Assembly: GCA_002305725.1 (NCBI GenBank)
Contig: DBQM01000046.1
Span: 3,224 to 15,303, forward strand
Length of the DNA stretch: 12,080 bases
Direction of reading: 5' to 3'
Source of the DNA: Ruminococcus sp. UBA1394
Lineage (GTDB): Bacteria; Bacillota; Clostridia; Oscillospirales; Ruminococcaceae
The notes under the pieces were generated by a model that saw only the letters and a program-made list of their open reading frames with translations, did not search any database and was not told the DNA's origin. The translations under genes were made by a program, and so were the position numbers. Every line of letters begins with the position of its first letter. Positions within the stretch are counted from its first letter, which is position 1. Below are positions 6,913 through 12,080 of this stretch, one piece after another.

Positions 6913-7044
6913 ATGACAGACCGGGAGTATTCCGGCAGGACTTTTGAAGAGGTCTGCAAAGCGTCACAGGAAGAATTTTACAAATACAACGGTTATTATC
7001 CGACACCTGAAATGAGAGGTGATATAATTATTTTCCCGGACTAA
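6913..7044 (+). CDS. Small orphan protein, 43 residues
   Basis: An ATG 11 nt after the DUF6075-like stop, with GTGAGG (6898-6903) nine bases upstream, opens a 43-residue frame: MTDREYSGRTFEEVCKASQE, then a Tyr-rich middle and the end MRGDIIIFPD. Codon use looks like its neighbours and the spacing is operon-like. I do not recognise a family. The last 28 nt, which encode the MRGDIIIFP end, recur 149 bp downstream with two changes, so the gene end took part in a local duplication. Confidence 0.55.
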   Translation: MTDREYSGRTFEEVCKASQEEFYKYNGYYPTPEMRGDIIIFPD

Positions 7045-7186
7045 TTTAATAAAATATCATTGGTAAAAATGAACTAATGGATATAGCAAATTTTGTGCAA
7101 AAAGCAGAACAGATTTTCATTTATACTTATTGAAATATCAGACAAATTATGGTACAATAAATGAGAAGTGAAATAATTATTTTCCC
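7010..7186 (+). repeat. 28-bp direct repeat pair
   Basis: The copies at 7010-7037 and 7159-7186 match at 26 of 28 positions (core ATAATTATTTTCCC). The first encodes the C-terminus of the small ORF; the second begins a new frame MRSEIIIFPN right at the start of the downstream transcript. The 121 nt between them are AT-rich and hold no gene, only the promoter. Confidence 0.7.
7130..7158 (+). promoter_or_regulatory. Promoter of the dockerin-protein gene
   Basis: TTGAAA (7130-7135), 17 nt and TACAAT (7153-7158) are close to consensus. The leader to the ATG at 7310 would be about 145 nt. It contains a strong but unused ribosome site AAAGGAGG (7240-7247) with no start codon at proper distance, besides the real one AAAGGAG (7297-7303). 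A 50-residue frame from ATG 7161 ends across the gene start (stop 7311-7313) and could be an upstream leader ORF. Confidence 0.7.
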
Positions 7187-7309
7187 AAATCTGAAATTAT
7201 TTGTAATGAATCCGCTCCCGGAATTGTTATGTATTTTTGAAAGGAGGAAAAAAGCTGTAAATCATACTAATTGTTTGGAATTTTATATATTGATTGAAAG
7301 GAGTTTATT

Positions 7310-8347
7310 ATGAAAAAAATCAAAAGAATCTTCAGCGCTTTAGCAGCAATTACAATGACGGCGGTATGTACTGTTTCGGCATTTGCTCAGAATCCTTATG
7401 ATATTCTTGATGTCAGCAGGAATGACATGAAGCTTGTGATAAGTAATGAAACATCAACAGGAAGAAACGAACTGTGGATAGATGATACATACCGCTATTT
7501 AACGGCACATCTTTTTAAAACTACTGTTGCCATAAGAATGACAGACGGCACAGAACCGCCAAGTCCTGCAGACAGTAATTCAGCCGTTATTCAGAAGCTT
7601 ACCAATGTACAGAAAGTAAACATGATGTCCGTTGAATCAGTATGGTTTATGGATGCTGACGATATTAAATTATCAGATGACCTTTATGTTGTAAAGGGAT
7701 TTACGACAGCTGAGGCGGCTGAGGAGTACTGTCAGGCATTAATTGCTGACGGAAAAGCCGATTATGCTGAACCGATAGTTACCGGGGAATATTCTTATTG
7801 TTATCCGGCACAGGAAAGTTTACTTGACTATTTTAAAACAACCGGAATTGATTATGATGAATCCAAAATCGAAGAAATAAATGCTTTCAGCAAAAACTTA
7901 TTTGTTTTTTGTGTGAGCTGCAAGGATGAAACTGCAACAATAGAATATCTTAAAGAGAATGTTGAGGGTTTTGAAGAATGCATCAGCGTTGCAGCCAATA
8001 ATGGTTCTGCTATTTATTTTCAGTTTAAAGATAGTGCAGATGATGAAACAAAGACAAATGTATTGACACAAATGTGTAATCTGGAAAATGTTTCACAGCC
8101 TGCTATTCCAGTATATTCACAGCTTACTAATATCCCGGGCACTCAGGTTAACGCTATTCCTGAAAATTATAAATCCGGCGATGTAAATATGGATGAAAAA
8201 ATCAACCTTTATGATGCAATAGAAGTTGCAAAATATATTATGCATACAAGAGCATTTAATGATAAGGAAAATGTTCTTGCAGACTATGACGATAATGGAG
8301 AAGTAAACCTTTATGACGCAGTCGGAGTTGCGAAAACTCTTATGTAA
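7310..8347 (+). CDS. Secreted dockerin-containing protein with unrecognised central module
   Basis: This 345-residue protein starts with a classic signal peptide (KKIKR, hydrophobic core 8-22, cleavage likely after AFA at residue 26). Residues about 27-285 are not a domain I recognise: it is acidic, has several Cys (164, 201, 204, 224, 256), and two stretches VVKGFTTAEAAEEYCQALIA and VFCVSCKDETATIEYLKENV that may be a repeated alpha/beta unit. The C-terminus is a type I-like dockerin with two calcium loops, DVNMDEKINLYD (291-302) and DYDDNGEVNLYD (325-336), each followed by a helix (AIEVAKYIM, AVGVAKTLM). Dockerins bind cohesins on scaffoldins, so the protein is exported and probably joined to a cellulosome or similar surface complex. 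Both loops carry the same N-L-Y-D, suggesting symmetric dual binding. No carbohydrate-active domain is evident. Transcribed alone, with its own promoter and terminator. Confidence 0.85.
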   Translation: MKKIKRIFSALAAITMTAVCTVSAFAQNPYDILDVSRNDMKLVISNETSTGRNELWIDDTYRYLTAHLFKTTVAIRMTDGTEPPSPADSNSAVIQKLTNVQKVNMMSVESVWFMDADDIKLSDDLYVVKGFTTAEAAEEYCQALIADGKADYAEPIVTGEYSYCYPAQESLLDYFKTTGIDYDESKIEEINAFSKNLFVFCVSCKDETATIEYLKENVEGFEECISVAANNGSAIYFQFKDSADDETKTNVLTQMCNLENVSQPAIPVYSQLTNIPGTQVNAIPENYKSGDVNMDEKINLYDAIEVAKYIMHTRAFNDKENVLADYDDNGEVNLYDAVGVAKTLM

Positions 8348-8410
8348 TTTGATATTCCAGAATAACAAAAAATAATATTTGAATGATTAGTTCAATAACT
8401 GTCACCGGTC

Positions 8411-8445
8411 AGGTCCTTTGTAATTTGCAAAGGGCTTGATTTTTG
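8411..8445 (+). terminator. Rho-independent terminator of the dockerin-protein gene
   Basis: The stem AGGTCCTTTG/CAAAGGGCTT (8411-8420, 8428-8437; two G-U pairs) has a 7-nt loop and is followed by GATTTTTG. It lies 63 nt after the stop codon. Confidence 0.75.
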
Positions 8446-8490
8446 TATTCATAACCTCCGGCCGTGTGTGCACAATTTGCTGCCTCTGAA

Positions 8491-8542
8491 TCAGCAGCTT
8501 TCAGTACAGAATAAAATCCCCGAAACAGCGTGGCTTCGGGGA
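8491..8542 (-). terminator. Terminator of the hpt-permease operon (repeat copy 1)
   Basis: On the minus strand the stem CCCCGAAGC/GTTTCGGGG is followed by ATTTTATT. The single irregular pair is G-U in minus-strand RNA but A-C in plus-strand RNA, so it works for the minus operon. The whole 51-bp stretch (8491-8541) recurs at 10640-10690. Confidence 0.85.
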
Positions 8543-8580
8543 CTGATAGTATATAGATTTATCCGGCAATAAAACATACA

Positions 8581-9945
8581 TTACAGGAAAATATATTTCA
8601 GCACGAACAGAACTGCAAGAACATACATAACAGGATTGATTTTCCTGGCTTTTCCGCAGATCATATTGATTATCACATAGGAGATCACGCCGATGGAAAT
8701 ACCCTCGGAAATGCTGTAGAACAGCGGCATTGCGATAATGCAGAGATATGCCGGGACAGCCGACGCATAGTTTTCGCTCGTGAGCTTTATCTGTGCGATA
8801 CTGCTGAACATAAGGAAACCTACGATTATCAGTGCAGGAGCGGTTGCAAAGGAGGGGATTGCCGTAAATACAGGCGCAAACAGCATGGATACGAGGAACA
8901 GAACAGCTGTGGTAAGAGCAGTCAGACCTGTTCTTCCGCCTGCGGCAACGCCTGCTGAGGATTCAACGAAGGTGGTGGTAGTAGATGTTCCGAGAATAGC
9001 TCCAGAGGTTGTGGCAGCGGCATCTGCCAGAAGTGCAGGCTTTATCCTTGGAAGTCTGCCGTTAGAGTCAAGCATATCTGCCTTTGCGCTTACTCCGATA
9101 AGAGTGCCCAGTGTATCAAACAAATCAACAAAAAGAAATGAGAACACAATCACTATAAAGTTGAAGATGCCTACGCTGCCGAGGTCGGCTTTGAAGCACT
9201 GACCGAAAGTTTCTCCAAGCTTTGTAAAATCGGTCATGGCAAATGACGGGAAAAGAGTGTAGTATCCGTTTGCAGGGTCAGGAGAATAAATGCCTGCAAG
9301 CTGGCATATCATGCCAAGTAGCCATGTTCCGAGGATACCTATCAGAATGGAGCCTTTTACTTTTTTTATATAAAGTATTGCGGTAGCAAGGGTGCCGATA
9401 ACTGCAAGAAGAGCGCATATACCCGATGTGGAGAAATTATCGGTAAAGCTTACGACAGAAACAAGGGTAGAGGAATTATCCACGGTAAGACCTGCATTCT
9501 GAAGACCGATAAATGCGATGAACAGTCCGATACCTACGGAAACTGCGGTTTTCAGAGAAAGGGGTATAGCATTGAAAATGGCCTCCCGGACATTTGTCAG
9601 CGACAGAATAATAAAGATTATTCCCTCGATAAAGACAGCCAGCAGTGCGGTTTGCCATGAATAGCCGAACCCCTTGACTACAGTATATGCAAAGAAGGCA
9701 TTAAGTCCCATTCCTGCGGAAAGTGCAAAAGGAAGATTTGCCATAAATGCCATACACACTGTACCGATGAATGAGGCAAGGCAGGTAGCCAATAGTACAG
9801 CCGTAGGGTCCATGCCTGCATCACCGAGAATGCCCGGATTTACGGCAAGAATATATGCCATAGTCATAAAAGTGGTTATTCCCGCAGTTATTTCGGTTTT
9901 TATGTCAGTTTTGTTTTCTTTCAGCCTGAATACTTTTTCAAACAT
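8581..9945 (-). CDS. NCS2-family purine permease (PbuG/AzgA type)
   Basis: A 454-residue membrane protein with about 12-14 predicted helices. Hallmarks of the PbuG/PbuO/AzgA branch of NCS2 are present: ITAGITTFMTMAYILAVNP near 19-37, NLPFALSAGMGLNAFFAY at 70-87, the FVDLFDTLGTLIGV stretch, and GTSTTTTFVESSAGVAAGG in the middle-to-late part. It most likely imports guanine, hypoxanthine or adenine by proton symport across the cell membrane. The start is ATG 9945 with GAGGAGG at eight bases; the ATG at 9963 overlaps that ribosome site and is rejected. It begins one base after the hpt stop, with its ribosome site inside hpt, so the two are translationally coupled: uptake and salvage in one operon. 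Confidence 0.93.
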   Translation of the reverse strand: MFEKVFRLKENKTDIKTEITAGITTFMTMAYILAVNPGILGDAGMDPTAVLLATCLASFIGTVCMAFMANLPFALSAGMGLNAFFAYTVVKGFGYSWQTALLAVFIEGIIFIILSLTNVREAIFNAIPLSLKTAVSVGIGLFIAFIGLQNAGLTVDNSSTLVSVVSFTDNFSTSGICALLAVIGTLATAILYIKKVKGSILIGILGTWLLGMICQLAGIYSPDPANGYYTLFPSFAMTDFTKLGETFGQCFKADLGSVGIFNFIVIVFSFLFVDLFDTLGTLIGVSAKADMLDSNGRLPRIKPALLADAAATTSGAILGTSTTTTFVESSAGVAAGGRTGLTALTTAVLFLVSMLFAPVFTAIPSFATAPALIIVGFLMFSSIAQIKLTSENYASAVPAYLCIIAMPLFYSISEGISIGVISYVIINMICGKARKINPVMYVLAVLFVLKYIFL

Positions 9946-9946
9946 T

Positions 9947-10504
9947 TCAATTTCCCTCCTCATTATACTCTGCTATGTACGGAAGATTTCTGTAATATTC
10001 TCCGCAGTCCAGACCGTAGCCTATCACGAAACAGTCGGGAATGGTGAACAGCGCCGTATCGGGTGTAAAATCCACCACTCTTCTGGAGGGCTTGTCCAGC
10101 AGTGTTATCACTGTCAGGGAAGCAGGACTTCGTCCTTTAAGGAGTTTGACCACATCGCTGAGAGTTCTGCCGGTATCGACGATATCCTCTATGATAACAA
10201 CGTGATAGCAGCTGACGTCCTGTTCCAGATCCATAGTAATCTTCACAGCTCCTGCGGAAACTGTACCGCTGTAATAGCTCTTGGCGCACATAAAGCCTAT
10301 CTCGCACGGAACGGTTACCCTGCGGCAGATATCTGCCATGAACACGAATGCGCCCTTTAAAATACTGACCAGCAGCACGGGACGTCCGTCGTACAGTGCA
10401 TTTATCTGACTGGCAGCCTTATCGAGAGCCTCATCTATCTCTTCCTTTGTGATAAGTATTCGCTTGATTTTTCTGTTGTATTCATCAATACCTGAAATGC
10501 CCAT
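9947..10504 (-). CDS. hpt: Hypoxanthine (guanine) phosphoribosyltransferase
   Basis: This 185-residue protein of the usual bacterial length catalyses PRPP + hypoxanthine or guanine to IMP or GMP in purine salvage. Visible motifs: the LKGAFVFMADICRR loop (49-62), the S-Y-S-G flexible loop near 76-80, the PRPP-binding signature HVVIIEDIVDTGRTL (101-115), and LLDKPSRR with Lys138 for the purine ring, ending in VIGYGLDCGEYYRNLPYI. The ATG has AAGGAG nine bases upstream. It is the first gene of a two-gene operon with the purine permease. Confidence 0.96.
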   Translation of the reverse strand: MGISGIDEYNRKIKRILITKEEIDEALDKAASQINALYDGRPVLLVSILKGAFVFMADICRRVTVPCEIGFMCAKSYYSGTVSAGAVKITMDLEQDVSCYHVVIIEDIVDTGRTLSDVVKLLKGRSPASLTVITLLDKPSRRVVDFTPDTALFTIPDCFVIGYGLDCGEYYRNLPYIAEYNEEGN

Positions 10505-10535
10505 TTTTAACAGCTCCTTGTTGTATTTTCACTTA

Positions 10536-10564
10536 ATTATAACATAGATTTTAAGCAGAATCAA
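10536..10564 (-). promoter_or_regulatory. Promoter of the hpt-permease operon
   Basis: On the minus strand TTGATT (10559-10564), 17 nt and TATAAT (10536-10541). The leader is only about 25 nt, leaving no room for a purine riboswitch. The remaining bases up to 10640 show nothing further. Confidence 0.8.
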
Positions 10565-10639
10565 CATTTCTGACACATATAATTTTTGCTATATTTTTAC
10601 AGAAGCTTGAAACTAAACCTGCCTGCTACCGTCCTCAAT

Positions 10640-10690
10640 TCAGCAGTTTTCAGCACAAAACAAAACCCCCGAAACAGCGTAGTTTCGGGG
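10640..10690 (-). terminator. Terminator of the rplM-rpsI operon (repeat copy 2)
   Basis: On the minus strand a perfect 9-bp stem CCCCGAAAC/GTTTCGGGG (10667-10675, 10682-10690) with a 6-nt loop is followed by GTTTTGTTTTG. The 51 bp match the copy at 8491-8541 at 44 positions; all seven differences are transitions. Confidence 0.88.
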
Positions 10691-10718
10691 TTTGAAAAGA
10701 TATGTGAGTTGTAAAAAG

Positions 10719-11120
10719 TTATCTCTTTGAGAACTGCGGAGCACGACGAGCAGCCTTGAGACCGTATTTCTTTCTTTCCTTCATACGAGGGTCACGAGTG
10801 AGGAAACCAGCCTTCTTGAGAGTTGGGCGAAGCTCTGGATCGTAAACGAGGAGAGCTCTTGAAAGACCGTGTCTGATAGCACCGGCCTGACCTGTAACAC
10901 CGCCGCCTGCAACTGTGCAGACAATGTCAAACTTGTCGTTAGTTTCAGTCAGATTAAGAGGCTGACGAACGATAAGCTTGAGTGTTTCAAGACCAAAGTA
11001 ATCGTCAATGCTTCTGCCATTGATTGTGATGTTACCTGAACCAGGATATACTCTTACTCTTGCAACGGAATGCTTTCTTCTGCCTGTTCCGTAGTAGTAT
11101 TTAGTTTTTGATTCGTACAT
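10719..11120 (-). CDS. rpsI: 30S ribosomal protein S9
   Basis: This 133-residue protein has the S9/uS9 features in order: YYGTGRRKHSVARVRVYPGSG, INGRSIDDYFG, RQPL, the VAGGGVTGQAGAIRHGLSRAL core, and the conserved tail KKAGFLTRDPRMKERKKYGLKAARRAPQFSKR, whose final SKR reaches the ribosomal P site. The ribosome site is AAAGGAGG with eight-base spacing. It follows rplM after 17 nt, the standard order in bacteria. Confidence 0.98.
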   Translation of the reverse strand: MYESKTKYYYGTGRRKHSVARVRVYPGSGNITINGRSIDDYFGLETLKLIVRQPLNLTETNDKFDIVCTVAGGGVTGQAGAIRHGLSRALLVYDPELRPTLKKAGFLTRDPRMKERKKYGLKAARRAPQFSKR

Positions 11121-11137
11121 TTAAGCTTCCTCCTTTA

Positions 11138-11566
11138 TTATAATTCGTAAGCTTCAGGCTTCTGAGCCTCATGCTTATGAGCGGCATCTCTGTAAGTTCT
11201 TAAACGCTTGAGCTGATCTCTGCCCTGTGAATTGTTTGGAAGCATACCGTTTACAGCTATCATCATAGCCTTTTCAGGGTTCTTTTCCATTAATTCCTTG
11301 TAGCTTACTGATTTCAGGTGGCCGATCCAGCCTGTGTGCCAGTAATAATTTTTCTGCTCAAGCTTCTTGCCTGTGAGGACAGCCTTTTCACAGTTGATGA
11401 TGATAACGTGGTCACCGCAATCAACGTGCGGAGCGTAAGTTGGCTTGTGCTTGCCTCTGAGAATGTGAGCTGCCTTTGCAGCAACACGTCCGAGCGGCTT
11501 GCCGGCTGCATCTAATACATACCATTTACGGCTTACTTCATTAGCCTTAGGCATAAATGTTGACAT
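11138..11566 (-). CDS. rplM: 50S ribosomal protein L13
   Basis: At 142 residues this is the normal length of L13/uL13. The family motifs are clear: the WYVLDAAGKPLGRVAAKAAHILRGKHKPTYAPHVDCGD region, VIIINCEKAVLTGKKLEQKNYYWHTG, then AVNGMLPNN and RLRTYRDAAHKHEAQKPE. It binds 23S rRNA early in large-subunit assembly. Its ribosome site is GGAGG eight bases ahead. It is the first gene of the rplM-rpsI operon, behind a consensus promoter and a structured leader that may mediate autoregulation. Confidence 0.98.
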   Translation of the reverse strand: MSTFMPKANEVSRKWYVLDAAGKPLGRVAAKAAHILRGKHKPTYAPHVDCGDHVIIINCEKAVLTGKKLEQKNYYWHTGWIGHLKSVSYKELMEKNPEKAMMIAVNGMLPNNSQGRDQLKRLRTYRDAAHKHEAQKPEAYEL

Positions 11567-11592
11567 AGTTTATGTTCCTCCGTTACTTTTAT

Positions 11593-11676
11593 TTTCTGTA
11601 AGGCACGGCGGGTCAGACCGTTATGATATGAGTGCGCACGCAAGCTGCTGCACCATCTGCCTTGACATAACAGAAA
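11593..11676 (-). ncRNA. Structured 5' leader of rplM (candidate L13 leader)
   Basis: Between promoter and start codon the minus-strand RNA closes by AAGGCA/TGCCTT (11658-11663 with 11600-11605), with a possible outer TTTCTGT/ACAGAAA pair. Inside are a GTGC/GCAC hairpin and an ACGG/CCGT hairpin. Low-GC Gram-positives are known to carry an L13 leader where L13 represses its own operon; position and fold fit, but I could not compare with the Rfam model. The outer pair may lie at or before the start site. Confidence 0.5.
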
Positions 11677-11678
11677 TA

Positions 11679-11707
11679 ATTATATCAGATTCAAAAACCA
11701 ATGTCAA
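11679..11707 (-). promoter_or_regulatory. Consensus promoter of the rplM-rpsI operon
   Basis: On the minus strand a perfect TTGACA (11702-11707), 17 nt and perfect TATAAT (11679-11684), as expected for a highly expressed ribosomal operon. Confidence 0.9.
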
Positions 11708-11734
11708 TACCTAAATTGCCGATTTTTTAATTTA

Positions 11735-11790
11735 TATCCCTCTCACGCTTGTTTTCTCTGCGTTTTTCTCGTTTTCTCTCGATTTCTTGA
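11735..11790. other. Pyrimidine-rich tract upstream of the ribosomal protein promoter
   Basis: Three TTTTCTC units (11752-11758, 11764-11770, 11772-11778) lie in a stretch that is almost pure pyrimidine on the plus strand. No ORF of note covers it. It sits about 50-70 bp upstream of the rplM -35 box. It may be simple low-complexity sequence. Confidence 0.4.
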
Positions 11791-11809
11791 AAATCATTTT
11801 GATTTTGTG

Positions 11810-11844
11810 AAAAAAGAGCATCTCGTATTGAAATGCTCTTTTTT
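11810..11844. terminator. Bidirectional terminator hairpin
   Basis: A perfect 12-bp stem AAAAAAGAGCAT/ATGCTCTTTTTT (11810-11821, 11833-11844) with an 11-nt loop carries T runs on both strands. It ends the minus-strand ORF at 11894 and insulates the rplM promoter. Confidence 0.85.
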
Positions 11845-11893
11845 ATGTATTTTTGTCTGCTTATTGTAATTCGCAAATTTCCTCGTATAATAA

Positions 11894-12031
11894 TTAATTC
11901 CTATTCTGTACCTGTTCAATAAAGTCGGGGTAATTTGTGCCTGCATGATATATTACACCATGCATATCCACGCCGTACTGCTGAGGTGTTTCCCAGTAGT
12001 AGTCTTCAATCATGTCTTTAGTTCCGTCCAT
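11894..12031 (-). CDS. Small hypothetical protein, start uncertain
   Basis: From the first ATG this frame gives 45 residues (MDGTKDMIEDYYWETPQQYG and on to FIEQVQNRN), acidic and rich in aromatics, with a terminator 50 nt after its stop. No ribosome site precedes that ATG. Coding-looking sequence continues upstream in frame as PIEKIELEY to an in-frame TAG near 12065, and the best AGAGGTG site there would serve an ATT codon at about 12055. So the gene uses a rare start, carries a frameshift, or is a 3' fragment of a longer gene. I do not recognise a family. Confidence 0.4.
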   Translation of the reverse strand: MDGTKDMIEDYYWETPQQYGVDMHGVIYHAGTNYPDFIEQVQNRN

Positions 12032-12080
12032 ATATTCAAGTTCTATTTTTTCAATTGGGCACCTCTAAAAACCCCTCTTT

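Noticed and set aside
4468..7044. Complete integrative conjugative element or prophage
   Set aside because: No integrase, relaxase, VirB4, capsid or attachment repeats were found in the window; only one coupling-protein-like gene supports it.
8780..9202. Plus-strand frame of 140 residues
   Set aside because: It is a shadow of the permease gene on the opposite strand; its Ala/Val/Pro-rich composition mirrors the membrane-protein codons.
9674..10360. Long plus-strand frame of 228 residues
   Set aside because: It is antisense to the well-supported permease and hpt genes, crosses their junction, has no ribosome site and no family resemblance.
10505..10660. Possible purine riboswitch before hpt
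   Set aside because: The promoter leaves only about 25 nt of leader, and no aptamer-like three-way junction is visible.

Overview
The window looks like chromosomal DNA of a Gram-positive anaerobe of the Ruminococcus type (Clostridia, Oscillospiraceae). The main clues are a secreted protein ending in a two-repeat type I-like dockerin, strong AGGAGG ribosome sites on almost every gene, sigma-A promoters with 17-nt spacers, and moderate-to-low GC. The species cannot be fixed from this sequence alone.

Layout. (1) 26-2859: a DUF134/NifX-like fusion protein (minus), a LysR-type regulator (minus), and a divergent UPF0324/YeiH-family ten-helix transporter (plus). The regulator and transporter share an intergenic region holding two identical 21-bp LysR boxes placed exactly as expected for activation of the transporter promoter. 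(2) 2861-3050: a 130-bp nested-palindrome element of MITE type and a bidirectional terminator. (3) 3142-7044: an accessory-looking cassette. A macro-domain-like/HTH protein (minus) is divergent from an operon (plus) encoding a ClpP-family protease with an intact catalytic triad, a soluble VirD4/TraG-like ATPase with no membrane segments, a DUF6075-like protein and a 43-residue orphan protein. Both divergent promoters are readable, and TTGCA repeats lie between them. No relaxase, VirB4, integrase or Clp ATPase is present here. (4) 7130-8437: a secreted dockerin protein with an unrecognised central module, with its own promoter and terminator. (5) 8491-10564: an hpt-purine permease operon (minus). 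(6) 10640-11707: the rplM-rpsI ribosomal protein operon (minus) with a consensus promoter and a structured leader. Operons 5 and 6 end in near-identical 51-bp terminator repeats. (7) 11735-12080: a pyrimidine-rich tract, a bidirectional hairpin and a small ORF (minus) whose reading frame lacks a normal start.

How it fits together: regions 5 and 6 are ordinary housekeeping (purine salvage and uptake; ribosome assembly). Regions 1 and 4 are metabolic or secretory accessory genes. The most novel part is region 3, where a possible nucleotide- or ADP-ribose-sensing repressor faces a protease plus DNA-pump-like ATPase operon. The functional link is inferred from layout only.
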